From Cyanobium sp. E1_MAG_00006 (GTDB lineage Bacteria > Cyanobacteriota > Cyanobacteriia > PCC-6307 > Cyanobiaceae), in the NCBI GenBank assembly GCA_027488975.1, contig JAIYAQ010000002.1, forward strand, positions 1 through 64,000: a DNA stretch of 64,000 bases. Direction: 5' to 3'. Every line of letters begins with the position of its first letter. The first letter of the stretch is position 1. The position numbers were made by a program, and so were the translations under genes. Below the pieces are notes generated by a model that did no database searches, was not told where the DNA came from, and saw nothing but the letters and a program-made list of their open reading frames with translations. Positions 10,559 to 21,200 of the stretch are shown piece after piece.

Positions 10559-10577
10559 TCCGCCGCTACCCCTTTCG

Positions 10578-10787
10578 ATGACCACCAGCGATTCCGCTCC
10601 TGCCGAGACCGCAACCCCTGCGGTTCCCGCCACCAGCGCTACCACCAATGATGTGCCGGCCTTCGGCTGGAGCGGCTATGCCGAGCGCGTGAACGGCCGC
10701 TTCGCCATGGTGGGCTTCGTGGCCGTGCTGCTGGTTGAAGCCCTCAGCGGCCAGACCTTTCTGAACTGGGCAGGCTTCGTTCGCTGA
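10578..10787 (+). CDS. high-light-inducible protein (chlorophyll a/b-binding-like)
   Basis: ERVNGRFAMVGFVAVLLVEALSGQ. Confidence 0.9.
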   Translation: MTTSDSAPAETATPAVPATSATTNDVPAFGWSGYAERVNGRFAMVGFVAVLLVEALSGQTFLNWAGFVR

Positions 10788-10814
10788 AGCTGGGCGTTCA
10801 GGCCAGCCGCCCGT

Positions 10815-11312
10815 TCAGGGAAGTTGCAGCAGGTCGACCTGCCACAGTCCGCCGCGGCTCACCTCCACCGCCAGCAATCGCCCGTCGGCGCTGAGGTTGA
10901 TCCCACGCGGGATGCCGGCCGGCTCGATCGGGATCGCTTCGCTGGCCATCAGCGAGCGGCGATGCAGAACCAGTTCGGTGCGGTCGTCCCGCTGACGCAC
11001 CACCACAAGGCGCTCCCCCTGCTGATCCACCGCCACGCTGATCGGCTGGCTGTCGGCCCGGTTCAGGCCAGGCAGTGGCACCGGCAGACCCCGCTCCAGA
11101 TCAAGCAGCTGCACCTGCTGGCGCCCCTGGCGGCCGGCGATCAACACCAGCCAGCGCCCGCTGAGCTGCGGATCGTGGCTGGCCCCCAGCTGAGCCAGGC
11201 GCTGGTTGAGGCCTGGCAGGGGACGCAGATTGCCGCCGAAACAGCCGCTGAGCAGCAGCGGCAGGGCCAGCAGGGGCAGAGCCAGCAATGGCCAGCAACG
11301 CCGCCGGCTCAT
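10815..11312 (-). CDS. TolB/WD-like beta-propeller lipoprotein
   Basis: Lipobox LLLSGC; S-DGRLLAV repeats; tandem with upstream homologue. Confidence 0.6.
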   Translation of the reverse strand: MSRRRCWPLLALPLLALPLLLSGCFGGNLRPLPGLNQRLAQLGASHDPQLSGRWLVLIAGRQGRQQVQLLDLERGLPVPLPGLNRADSQPISVAVDQQGERLVVVRQRDDRTELVLHRRSLMASEAIPIEPAGIPRGINLSADGRLLAVEVSRGGLWQVDLLQLP

Positions 11313-11833
11313 GGCGCCACACCGGGGCCGCCGCCGCTCTGGAGCTGGCCGGGTGCCAGATCGGGCTCCAGCAGAGCGCTGAGATCAAACAGCTCAACCC
11401 GTCGCTGGCCGTTGTCCAACAGCTCCACGGCGAGGCGTCGGCCGTCGGGGGCAAGGCTCAGCCGCTGCGGTTCGCGGCCGGCGGGCAGGAACAGGGGTTG
11501 CAGCCGGCCGCTGGCGCGGTCTTCGATCACGGCCTGGCGATGGGGGCCTTGCTGCACCAGCACCGCCAGATAGCGACCGGTCCAGCTGAGGGATGGGGAG
11601 CTGTGGGGCTGCTGGCGGCGCAGGTGCCGCAGCGGCAGCACCTGACCGCTGCGCCGGTCCTGCAGCAGCACCGTCGTGCGGCCACCCCGTTCCACCAGCG
11701 AGGCCAGCAATCGCCCATCGCCGCTGAGGGCCGGCTGTTCGCGGGTCTCGGCACCCAGGCCAAGCGGTGCGGCCGGCTGGCGCCGCAGGCCCAGCGGCCC
11801 GCAGGCCGTGAGCAGGATCCCGGCGCTGAGCAT
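11309..11833 (-). CDS. TolB-like lipoprotein (tandem paralogue)
   Basis: Lipobox ILLTAC; LSGDGRLLASLVERGG..., ATGA overlap with next gene. Confidence 0.6.
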   Translation of the reverse strand: MLSAGILLTACGPLGLRRQPAAPLGLGAETREQPALSGDGRLLASLVERGGRTTVLLQDRRSGQVLPLRHLRRQQPHSSPSLSWTGRYLAVLVQQGPHRQAVIEDRASGRLQPLFLPAGREPQRLSLAPDGRRLAVELLDNGQRRVELFDLSALLEPDLAPGQLQSGGGPGVAP

Positions 11834-11859
11834 GCTGCCGGCTCTGATCAGGGCCGAGC

Positions 11860-12876
11860 TCAGTCGTCGAAGCGCGAGCTGTTGTCGCGCGGGGCGCTGG
11901 CGCCGGGGCGTGGTGAGGGCTGACCGGGCTGGATCGGCTTGAAATCGGCGTCGCTGACGTTGCTCTCAGCGGCCGGCCGTTCTGCGCCGGGGCGCTGCTG
12001 ATAGGGGGAACCCTGGGGGATGCCGCTCGCCGGGCCTGGCGCTGCCGGGCCTCCGGGCGCAGCAGAACCGGGGCGTCGGCTGGAGCGCGGCATCTCCTCG
12101 CCGCTGGCTGCAGCGGGTCGGCTGCCGCGGCGCTGCTCTTCACGGCCCTGGCGGCGGGCACCGAAATCGGCGCTGGTGGGTGCACCGCCGCCGGCTCGGT
12201 AGCGGCTGGGAGCACCACCTGCGGCTCCAGCGGGGCCGCCGCTGCGCTCGGGACGATCCCACTCGTCGCGGGGGCCGGCGCCACCGCGGTCAAGGCCTCC
12301 GCGGTCTAACCCTCCACGCTCCAGGCCAGTGCGGTCAGCACCGCCACGTTCGGCACCGCTGCGCTCGGGGCGATCGCCACGGGAGGCGGCGCGCTCGGGG
12401 ATGGCGGCGCGGGCGGCTGGGCGGCGCGGGCGGTAGAAGTCCTCTTCCTCGGGCTCGCCATAGCCCTCCTCGCGGGAGCGGATGCGGCGCCGCAGGGGCT
12501 GGGGTTCGTCGAAGCGGTCGACTCCCTCGCCCCAGTCGCGGCCGCCACCCACGCGGGGGCGTGGGGCTGGTTCGTCGTCGTCGAAGTAGGAGGAGCGGCG
12601 GGCCTGCTCGGTGGTCACGCCACGCAGGCGCACGCTCTCGTAGGCGAAGAACACCGTGGTGCCGGCCAGCAGGAACTGGCCGAACTGCAGGATCGGATCC
12701 AGCCGCCAGCCCTGGAAAAAGAGAATGCCGCCGCAGAGAAGCCCGACGGCGGCAAAGAAGACGTCGTAATCGCGCGCAAGGGCCGGCTTGAAGCTCCGCA
12801 TGAAGTAGAGGAGCGCTCCGCCGACCGCCAGCACAATGCCGACGATGCTGGCCCAGTTGAGACTGGCGTTGACCAC
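11860..12876 (-). CDS. ycf66: Ycf66 family protein with long Arg/Gly-rich disordered tail
   Basis: MVNASLNWASIVGIVLAVGGALLYFMRSFKPALARDYDVFFAAVGLLCGGILFFQGWRLDPILQFGQ. Confidence 0.85.
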   Translation of the reverse strand: MVNASLNWASIVGIVLAVGGALLYFMRSFKPALARDYDVFFAAVGLLCGGILFFQGWRLDPILQFGQFLLAGTTVFFAYESVRLRGVTTEQARRSSYFDDDEPAPRPRVGGGRDWGEGVDRFDEPQPLRRRIRSREEGYGEPEEEDFYRPRRPAARAAIPERAASRGDRPERSGAERGGADRTGLERGGLDRGGLDRGGAGPRDEWDRPERSGGPAGAAGGAPSRYRAGGGAPTSADFGARRQGREEQRRGSRPAAASGEEMPRSSRRPGSAAPGGPAAPGPASGIPQGSPYQQRPGAERPAAESNVSDADFKPIQPGQPSPRPGASAPRDNSSRFDD

Positions 12877-12987
12877 GGATCAGAAACCCTGTCTCGCCAC
12901 TGTAGGCACCCTGGCGAGCGGAATCCCTGCTGAGGGGCGGTAGCCCCCCGACCTGAAGAGGTGAGGGGCTTCAGCCAGGGGCGCAAC

Positions 12988-13110
12988 TCAGAGCTTGCGG
13001 TCGAGGCGGTCGTTCTGGCTGATGAAGAACAGGGCGATGCTGATGGGGATGACCACGATCACCGCGCCCCAGGCGAGGCTGCTGAGAAAGTTCGCGAGGG
13101 AAGGGGTCAT
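12988..13110 (-). CDS. psbX: photosystem II reaction center protein PsbX
   Basis: Hand translation gives 40 aa [40 protein letters not shown]; not in supplied ORF track. Confidence 0.88.
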   Translation of the reverse strand: MTPSLANFLSSLAWGAVIVVIPISIALFFISQNDRLDRKL

Positions 13111-13187
13111 GCTGCTGCCGAATCCGAGCGGGATCCTAGGCAGCGATGGCCGCTTCCTACGATCGTGGCTCTGCTGCTTAGAGCTTT

Positions 13188-13526
13188 GTGACGGGACCTG
13201 AAGCCTGGGCGGTGCTGCGGCTGGTGCTGCCGCCCCTGCATCTGCTGCTCGGGCTGCTGCTGGCGGCCTGGACGCTGCTGTTCCTGTTCCGCATCGTGCT
13301 CACCTGGTATCCCCAGGTGGATCTGAGCAAGGGGGTCATGCGCATCGTGGCGATCCCCACCGAGCCGCTGCTGGCCGTCACCCGCCGCCTGGTCGCCCCG
13401 ATCGGCGGGGTCGACGTGACGCCGGTGATCTGGGTGGGCCTAATCAGCCTGGTGCGCGAGATCCTGGTGGGTCAGCAAGGCCTGATCACCCAGGTGATGC
13501 TGAAGGTGAGCGTGCTGCCGGCCTGA
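13188..13526 (+). CDS. YggT (Ycf19) family membrane protein
   Basis: [16 protein letters not shown]...[28 protein letters not shown] start. Confidence 0.9.
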   Translation: MTGPEAWAVLRLVLPPLHLLLGLLLAAWTLLFLFRIVLTWYPQVDLSKGVMRIVAIPTEPLLAVTRRLVAPIGGVDVTPVIWVGLISLVREILVGQQGLITQVMLKVSVLPA

Positions 13527-13548
13527 GTGTCGGCCGCTGCAGGCCGGC

Positions 13549-14901
13549 TCAGCTGGGAGGCAGCATCTCCTGCTCCACGAACTTGGTGTGCACGTCGCCC
13601 GCCTGGAACTCGGGGCGATCGAGCAGCTGCAGGTGGAACTCGATCGTGGTGGGGATGCCGGTGACGGCGCACTCGGAGAGGGCGCGGCGCAGGCGGCGCA
13701 GGGCGTGATCGCGGTCGACCCCCCACACGATCAACTTGCCGATCAATGAGTCGTAGAAGGGCGGGATCTCGTAGCCCGTGTACACGTGGCTGTCGAAGCG
13801 CACGCCGGGGCCGCCGGGGGGCAGCCAGCCGGTGATCTTGCCGGGGGCGGGCCGGAAGTTCTGGCGCGGATCCTCAGCGTTGATGCGCACTTCGATGGCG
13901 TGGCCGGTGAGCTTGATCTCGTCCTGGCGCACGGAGATCCGCTCGCCGCCGGCGATGCGCAGCTGCTCGGCGATCAGGTCGACCCCGGTGACCATCTCGG
14001 TGACGGGATGCTCCACCTGGATGCGGGTGTTCATCTCCATGAAATAGAAGTTGCCGCTGCGGTCGACCAGGAACTCCACGGTGCCGGCGCCCTCGTAGCC
14101 GATGTGGCGGGCGGCGGCCACGGCGGCATCACCCATCTGGCGGCGCAGATCGGCGTTGATGGCCACGCTCGGGGCCTCCTCCAGAAGCTTCTGGTGGCGG
14201 CGCTGGATCGAGCAGTCGCGCTCACCCACGTGCACCACGTTGCCGTGGCGATCGGCCAGCACCTGCACTTCCACGTGCCGGGGCCGGTCGATGAATTTCT
14301 CCATGTATAGGCCCGGATTGCCGAAGGCGGCCTCGGCTTCGCCCTGGGCAGCTTTGAACAGGTTCTCGAGCTGATCGGCCGACGGCACCAGGCGCATGCC
14401 GCGGCCACCACCGCCGGCGGTGGCCTTGATCATCACCGGGTAGCCCATGGCTTCGGCCAGGCCGCGGGCCTCCGCCACGCTCGCCAGCAGTCCTTCGCTG
14501 CCGGGGATGGTCGGCACGCCGACGCTCTGCATCGTGGCCTTGGCCGTGGACTTGTCGCCCATCGAGCGGATCGATTCCGGCGAGGGCCCCACGAAGGTGA
14601 TCCCGTGGGCGGCGCAGATCTCGGCGAACTTGTCGTTCTCGGCCAGGAAGCCGTAGCCGGGGTGGATCGCATCGGCACCGCGGGAGGTGGCGGCGGCCAG
14701 GATGTTGGGGATGTTCAGGTAGCTCTTGGAGCTGGGCGCGTCGCCGATGCACACGGCCTCATCGGCCAGTTGCACGTGCAGGGCGTTGCGATCAACCGTG
14801 CTGTACACGGCCACGGTGGAGATCCCGAGTTCGCGGCAGCTGCGCAGGATGCGGAGAGCGATCTCACCGCGGTTGGCGATCAGCAGTTTGCCGATGGGCA
14901 T
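13549..14901 (-). CDS. accC: acetyl-CoA carboxylase biotin carboxylase subunit
   Basis: [48 protein letters not shown]. Confidence 0.97.
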   Translation of the reverse strand: MPIGKLLIANRGEIALRILRSCRELGISTVAVYSTVDRNALHVQLADEAVCIGDAPSSKSYLNIPNILAAATSRGADAIHPGYGFLAENDKFAEICAAHGITFVGPSPESIRSMGDKSTAKATMQSVGVPTIPGSEGLLASVAEARGLAEAMGYPVMIKATAGGGGRGMRLVPSADQLENLFKAAQGEAEAAFGNPGLYMEKFIDRPRHVEVQVLADRHGNVVHVGERDCSIQRRHQKLLEEAPSVAINADLRRQMGDAAVAAARHIGYEGAGTVEFLVDRSGNFYFMEMNTRIQVEHPVTEMVTGVDLIAEQLRIAGGERISVRQDEIKLTGHAIEVRINAEDPRQNFRPAPGKITGWLPPGGPGVRFDSHVYTGYEIPPFYDSLIGKLIVWGVDRDHALRRLRRALSECAVTGIPTTIEFHLQLLDRPEFQAGDVHTKFVEQEMLPPS

Positions 14902-15156
14902 CCAGTGGCAGTCCGGCGGTCCGGCAGGGCAGGCCGGCTGGACTGTATCAGTGCTGCCATTCCCAACCGGGCAGCCCCGCGAGCCCGGGGCTGGGCGATG
15001 GGTATATTGCACAGGCGGAGCGGCAACGCTGCGCACCCCTCACATCGAGATCACGGCGTTTTGGCCCTGACCACGGCATTTTTGCTGTGGCATCGATGGT
15101 CCCCCCGAACCCAGTGAGCGCAGGTTGTCTGCGAGTTCATTCGGTTCCTCAACCAC

Positions 15157-15238
15157 GCGGATGTGGTGGAATTGGTAGACACGCACGTTTGAGGGGCGTG
15201 TGACTTCGGTCTTGCGAGTTCAAGTCTCGCCATCCGCA
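15157..15238 (+). tRNA. tRNA-Leu (anticodon GAG)
   Basis: GCGGATG acceptor pairs CATCCGC; loop TTGAGGG; variable arm; GTTCAAGTC T-loop; CCA not encoded. Confidence 0.93.
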
Positions 15239-16579
15239 TTGCCTGAATCCCCTGCCGCTGCCGAGGTCATCAGCCAGGCGGCTGGAGCTCCTCCGAGCCA
15301 GGCGGCCATCGTGCTCGTGTGCAACGGCCCCGGCGAGCTGGCCACCTGGGTGAGGCCGCTGGCGCAGCGACTGCATCGCGAGTTGCCGCTGCGCCCCCTC
15401 AGCCCCGGGACGCCGCTGAGCCTGCAGCTGGTGCTGGTGCCCTGCCCCAATGCCACCGGCAGCGAGCACCGGGTGGCCGAGCGCATGGGCCTGTTCGAGC
15501 GGATCCTGCCGGCAGCCCGCTTCTGGTGGCTGCTGCTGCGGCCGCGCCGCCACGGCCCCTGGCCGCGCAAGGGGGTGGTGGTGTTCCTCGGCGGTGATCA
15601 GTTCTGGACGGTGCTGCTCTCGGCCCGGCTCGGCTATCGCCACCTCACCTATGCCGAATGGGTGGCCCGCTGGCCCCGCTGGAACGACCGCATCGCCGCC
15701 ATGGGGCCGGCGGCCGTGGATCAGCTTGCCCCCCGCTGGCGCGACCGCTGCCGTGTGGTGGGCGATCTGATGGCGGATCTCTCCGAGAGTGCCCGCGGCG
15801 ATCGGCCCTTACCGGCGGGGGAGTGGGTGGCGCTGCTGCCCGGCTCGAAGCGGGCGAAGCTGCAGGTGGGCATGCCGTTCCTGCTGGAAACGGCCGACCG
15901 CCTGGCCCGGGAACGCCCTGGCCTGCGCTTCCTGTTGCCGGTGGCCCCCACCACCGCGATCCCGGAGCTGCTGGCCTACGCCGGCCCCGCCAATCCGATC
16001 GCGATCCACTATGCCGCCGGTGAGCCGGAGCTGCTGCAGGGCCCCGAGGGCCAGGAGCTGCGCACTGCCGCCGGCACTCGGGTTTTGCTGATCGAGCAGC
16101 AGCCGGCCCACGGCGTGCTCAGCCAGTGCCGCCTGGCGCTCACCACCGTGGGGGCGAACACGGCGGAGCTGGGGGCCCTGGGGCTGCCGATGATCGTGCT
16201 GGTGCCCACCCAGCACCTGCAGGTGATGCAGGCCTGGGATGGCGGGCTGGGGATCCTGGCGCGTCTGCCGATCCTCAAGTGGTTGCTGGGGGCGGCGATG
16301 ACCGCCTGGCGCATGCGCCACCACGGCTTCCTGGCCTGGCCGAACATCTCAGCGGGCCGGGCCGTGGTGCCGGAGCGGGTGGGCGCGATCACACCGGCCG
16401 AGATCGCTGCTGAGGCGGCGGACTGGCTTGCCCATCCCGAGCGCCTGGACGGCATGCGCGACGACCTGCGCTCCCTGCGCGGCCAGCCGGGGGCCGTGGC
16501 AGCCCTGGCGGCGATGGTGCGCGAGCTGCTGCCGGCGGGGCTGCCGCCTGGATCGCCGCAGCCGGTGGACCCTGCCTAA
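15239..16579 (+). CDS. lipid-A-disaccharide synthase-like glycosyltransferase (cyanobacterial)
   Basis: [62 protein letters not shown] start directly after tRNA inferred. Confidence 0.65.
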   Translation: MPESPAAAEVISQAAGAPPSQAAIVLVCNGPGELATWVRPLAQRLHRELPLRPLSPGTPLSLQLVLVPCPNATGSEHRVAERMGLFERILPAARFWWLLLRPRRHGPWPRKGVVVFLGGDQFWTVLLSARLGYRHLTYAEWVARWPRWNDRIAAMGPAAVDQLAPRWRDRCRVVGDLMADLSESARGDRPLPAGEWVALLPGSKRAKLQVGMPFLLETADRLARERPGLRFLLPVAPTTAIPELLAYAGPANPIAIHYAAGEPELLQGPEGQELRTAAGTRVLLIEQQPAHGVLSQCRLALTTVGANTAELGALGLPMIVLVPTQHLQVMQAWDGGLGILARLPILKWLLGAAMTAWRMRHHGFLAWPNISAGRAVVPERVGAITPAEIAAEAADWLAHPERLDGMRDDLRSLRGQPGAVAALAAMVRELLPAGLPPGSPQPVDPA

Positions 16580-16608
16580 TTTGGCGCCAGCCCACCCCTG
16601 CTGCCTCG

Positions 16609-17067
16609 ATGGCTGACGATCAGACCCCCGCCGCGCCCCTCTCCTGCGACGCCCTGCCGGATGCGGCACCTTCGAAGGATCCGGAGTTCTGGCGTGAGCG
16701 GCTGACGCCCGAGCAGTTCGCCGTGGCCCGCATGGGCGGCACGGAGCGGGCCTTCACCGGCGTGTATTGGGACCACAAGGGCCAGGGGATGTATCGCTGC
16801 GTCTGCTGCGGCAGTGAGCTGTTCAGCTCCGAGACCAAGTTCGAATCGGGCACCGGCTGGCCCAGCTTCTGGGATGGCGCCAAGCCGGGGGCGATCTCGG
16901 TCTGTGAGGATCGCAGCCACGGCATGGTGCGCACGGAGATCAAGTGCGCCAGCTGCGATGCCCACCTCGGCCATGTGTTTCCGGATGGCCCGGGGCCAAC
17001 GGGGCTGCGTTATTGCGTGAATTCGGCGTCGCTGAACTTCGAGGCGGGTGAGGGCGCGCGCGGCTGA
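16609..17067 (+). CDS. msrB: peptide-methionine (R)-S-oxide reductase
   Basis: [47 protein letters not shown]. Confidence 0.95.
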   Translation: MADDQTPAAPLSCDALPDAAPSKDPEFWRERLTPEQFAVARMGGTERAFTGVYWDHKGQGMYRCVCCGSELFSSETKFESGTGWPSFWDGAKPGAISVCEDRSHGMVRTEIKCASCDAHLGHVFPDGPGPTGLRYCVNSASLNFEAGEGARG

Positions 17068-17076
17068 CCGCTGGCC

Positions 17077-18219
17077 CTACCAGGGATCGGGCCCCAGGTT
17101 CCGCCGACCTGCGGCCGGAAGATCTGGATCGAGAGGCTCCACATCCAGCGGCTCCTCGTCGCGCGCGTAGCGACGTGCCTGACGCTCTGCCGGCTGGAAC
17201 CGCTCAGCCGGCTCGAAACGCTCATTGGGCTCGAAGCGTGCCTCCGGAACACGATCCTTGGCATAGCCGGCGGCCGGTTCGCGCACGTCGCTGAAACGTT
17301 CGTCGCGTAGACGCGTCTCGGGGAAACGGTTCTGCTCGAGCCGGCGCTCGTTGCGGTCGGGCTCCAGGCGCTCACGGCCCGGCTCACGCTCCACCGGCTC
17401 ACGCTCCTCATCCAGGTAGCGGCGTTGGCGCAGGGGCTCGCGCTCGCGCCGCTGCTCCACCTCCACGTAGTCGTAGTCCTCCTCAGGCTCAAAGCGGCGA
17501 CTGGTGGCGGGGGCGATGCGGCGCTGCTGTTCCTGGCTGCTGGGTTGGCCGGCGGCCAGCTGGTTCTCCACGGGAACCATCGTTTGGCGGTAGCGCTCGC
17601 GTTCCTCCTGCTCCCAGCTGGGCCCCCCCACGCCGAGCTTCTCCAGCAGGCCGGTGCCGAGTTGCTTGAGCTTCTCTTCGGCGCCCTCGTACACGATGAT
17701 CCGATCCGGGCCACTGCTCACGATCTCCTCCACCGTGAGCTCCCAGGTGCTCAGCACCCCTTCCCCCAGCAGGGGAATGCCCAGGGCGCCCAGCACCAGG
17801 GTGGTGAGCTCGCCGGTCTCAATGTCGAAGCTGAAGCCCAGCACCTTGCCCAGCTGCTCACCGGCCTCGGTGATCACCTGGCAGTTGATCACCTTCGAGT
17901 AGCGCTCAGGGTTGAAGCCCTCGGCCAGGGAATCGGCCGAATCCACCAGGATCACATCGCCCACCTGGCGGATGCTCTCCAGCGGCATCCAGCGGGGCAG
18001 GCCAGGCAGGAAGCGGGTGAGCGGGTTATCGCGCAGGCCCAGGGCCACCACCTGGCGGCGGTCCACATCCACCACCACCTCGCCCACCACGCCCAGGCGC
18101 CGGCCTGTGTCGCGCGTGATCACCTGCGTGCCCATCAGCTCGGAGCGCAGCCAGAGCCGATCGCTGGGTGTGGCGTTCGCTGCGGCGGCCGGGTCGCTGC
18201 CGGGGGGAGTGCTGGTCAT
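17077..18219 (-). CDS. PRC-barrel domain protein with Arg/Glu-rich tail
   Basis: GTQVITRDTGRRLGVVGEVVVDVDRRQVVALGL and a second PRC-like repeat; REPER/RFEPxER tail. Confidence 0.8.
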   Translation of the reverse strand: MTSTPPGSDPAAAANATPSDRLWLRSELMGTQVITRDTGRRLGVVGEVVVDVDRRQVVALGLRDNPLTRFLPGLPRWMPLESIRQVGDVILVDSADSLAEGFNPERYSKVINCQVITEAGEQLGKVLGFSFDIETGELTTLVLGALGIPLLGEGVLSTWELTVEEIVSSGPDRIIVYEGAEEKLKQLGTGLLEKLGVGGPSWEQEERERYRQTMVPVENQLAAGQPSSQEQQRRIAPATSRRFEPEEDYDYVEVEQRREREPLRQRRYLDEEREPVEREPGRERLEPDRNERRLEQNRFPETRLRDERFSDVREPAAGYAKDRVPEARFEPNERFEPAERFQPAERQARRYARDEEPLDVEPLDPDLPAAGRRNLGPDPW

Positions 18220-18253
18220 GGGCGCATTGTGGCCGAGGGCATGGGGCGGGGCT

Positions 18254-21200
18254 TCAGGCGGCAGGTGGTAATCCCACCACCTGGGTGTGGGCGCCGCGGG
18301 CCTGGGTGACGCCGATCGTGCGCGTGGCGGCGCTGATCATCGGCCGCCTGTGGCTCACCACCATGAACTGGGCGTCGTCGGCCTGGCGGGCGATCAGGGC
18401 GGCCAGGCGCTCCACATTCACGCCGTCGAGGAAGCTGTCCACCTCGTCGAGCGCATAGAAGGGCGACGGGCGGAAGCGCTGCAGGGCGAACAGGAAACTC
18501 AGCGCCGTGAGCGATTTCTCGCCGCCGCTCATCGATGCCAGCCGCCGCACCGTTTTGCCCTTGGGATGGGCCACCAGCGTCAGCCCGCCCTCCAGCGGCG
18601 CCTCGGGGTTCTCCAGCTGGAGATGGCCCTCCCCTTCTGAGAGGCCGGCGAAGATCTCACGGAAGTGGCCATCCACGGCGTTGAAGGCCTCCAGGAAGGC
18701 CTCCTGGCGCAGGGTGGCCACCGTTTCGATCCGCAGCAGCAGCTCCTCGCGCTCCTTGCAGAGCACATCCAGCCGTTCCTGCAGCTCCGCCAGCCGCTGC
18801 TCCAGCTCCTCCAGCTCCTGCAGCGCCAGCATGTTCACCGGCTCAAGAGCCTCCATGCGCTGCTGCAGGCTGCGCAGCTCCGCCTGCAGGGCTTCAAGGC
18901 CGTTCTCGCGCACCTCCTCGGGGATCTCGGGAAGCGGGTCGGGCAGCTCCTGCTCCAGCTGCTGCAGCCGCAGGGCGCCGCTGCGCTGCTGCTCCGCCAG
19001 GGCCAGCAGTTCCTCGCCCAGCCGCTGCAGCTCCCACTCCTGCTGTTGCAGCCGCTGGCGCTGCTGCGACAGCCGCGCCTCCGCCTCATCGCGGGCGCGG
19101 CGCCGCTCGCCGAAGCGGGTCTGCAGCTCCTGCTGGCGGGCCTCCAGCTCGGCCCGTTGCGTCTGCTCCGCCTGCTGCTGCTCCTTCCAGGCGGCCCGTT
19201 CCGCCAGCAAGGCCTGCACGGCCATGGCCAGCCTCTGCTCCTCACCCGCCAGGGCCTGCAGCTGGCTGTTCACCCGTTCGGCCGCCAGGCCCCGCTCCCG
19301 CCGGGCCGCCAGCAGCCCATCGCGCCGGTTGCGGGCTTCGGTGAGGCCGGCATCCGCTGCCTCCAGCTCCTGCTGCAGCCCCTGCCAGCGCTCGCTGTCG
19401 CCGCTGGCCTGGGCGCCCGCCTCCTGGCTCTCCAGTTGCTGCAGCTCCTGCAGCAGTGGCCCGAGCTCGGCCGCCAGGGCCTCGAGGCGGCTGCGGCCAG
19501 CGGCCAGGTCGGCCTCCAGCTGGCTCAGGCGCGCCTGCAGCTGCTCGCGGCGCTGCTGCAGCGGGGCGCTGGAGCGCTGGGCGGCGCTGCGTTCGGCCTC
19601 CAGGGCGGCGCGGCGCTGCTCCTGGCGGCTCAGCAGTGGCCGCAGCTCATCGAGCTGGCGGCCCAGCTCGGCTTCCTTGCGGCGGCTGGCGGAGAGGGTT
19701 TCACCCAGCTCCAGCAGCCGGCGCCGCAGCGGTTCGGCCTCATCGCTGTCGGCGGCGGTGCCGAAGCTCAGCTGGTTGCCGCGCTGCTGCAGGCTGCCCC
19801 CGGTCATGGCGCCGCTCTTCTCCAGCAGCTCGCCCTCCAGGGTCACGGCACGGCAGCGGCCCAGCTCGCGGCGGGCGCTGGCCAGATCGCGGAACACCAG
19901 CGTGTCGCCAAATACGTAGCGGAACACCTCGCCGTACACCGGCTCGAAGCGCACCAGCTCAAAGGCCCGGCCCACCAGGCCGTCGGCTCCGTCACCACCA
20001 CTGCCGCGGCCTGCGCCCGGACCCCTCTCGAAGGCGGCTCCAGATCCGGCGCTACCACCACCGCCGCGGATCTTGTTCAGCGGCAGGAAGGTGAGCCGGC
20101 CGGCGCGGCGGCTCTTGAGCAGCTCGATGGCGCGGGCGGCGATGCGGTCGTCGTCGACCACCACCTGGCCGAGGCGGGCGCCGGCGGCCACCTCCAGGGC
20201 CAGGCGGTGCAGCTCCTCCACCTCCCCCAGCTGGGCCACCGGCCCGTGAATGCCCTCCAGCCCCGCCTCCAGCAGCAGGCGCAGGGCGCCGGTGCCGCGG
20301 CTCTCCTGCAGGGTTTCGCGCCGGGATTCCAGCCGGGCGATCTCCCGCTCCAGCCCCACCTGCTCCTGCTCCAGGCGGGTGCGGGTGCGCTGCTGCAGCG
20401 CCAGGGCCTCCACCAGCTCCTGGGCGCGGGCCTGTTCGGCCTGCAGGGCATTGAGCAGCTGCTGCCACTCGCCATCGAGCTGGCTGAGGGAGTGGCTCAC
20501 CCCTTCGCTGCTGGCGGCCTCCTCCTGCAGCTGCTGGCGCAGTTCCTCCAGCCGTTCCTGCTCCTGGCGCAGTCGCTCCTGCAGCTGCTGTTGCTCGGCC
20601 TGCAGCGGTGAGAGCCGCCCCTGCAGCTCCTGGCGGCGGCGGCTGCGCTGCTTCTGCTCCTCCAGCCAGCTGCCGCTGCGGCCGGCCACCTCCCCCAGCC
20701 GCCGGCGCGACAGCTCAACGGCGGCCTCGGCGCCGCGGCAATCCGCTTCGGCCTGCTCCAGGGCGGCGGCGTCATCGGCGCTGGCCAGCGCCCCCTGCTG
20801 CTGCCGCAGCTCCCCCTGCTGGCGGCTCAGCTCCTGGCGCTGGCGCTGCAGCTCCTCGCCGTTTTGCTTGTGTTTCTCCGCCTGGCGCGTCAGCTCGCGG
20901 CCGCTGGCCTCCAGGCCCGCCAGCTCGGACTGCACCGCCAGCAGGCTGTCCTCCCCAAGGGCCTTCACCTCCGCTTGCAGCTGCTCGAGGGCGGCGCTGG
21001 CCTGCTCCAGGGCGGTGCGCCCCTCCGCCACGGCCTGGCGATCGCGCTCCTGCTGGGCGGTGAGGGCCTGCTGGCGGCTCTCCAGCTGGCGCTGATCAGC
21101 CTGGGCCTGCTCGAAGCCCAGCACCTGCTCCTGCAGCCGGCCGCGCTGGAAGCGTTCGCGCAGGTCTTGGTAGGTGCGGGCCTTGGCGCAGTCGCGTTCC

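Noticed and set aside
11309-11312. Programmed frameshift between the two tandem TolB-like lipoproteins
   Set aside because: Each has its own lipobox signal peptide and start; the ATGA overlap is ordinary operon coupling.
18507-20611. Long plus-strand ORFs (470 and 648 aa) across the smc locus
   Set aside because: Antisense of smc; Leu/Gln- or Ser/Cys/Arg-rich composition typical of high-GC shadow frames; no recognisable domains.
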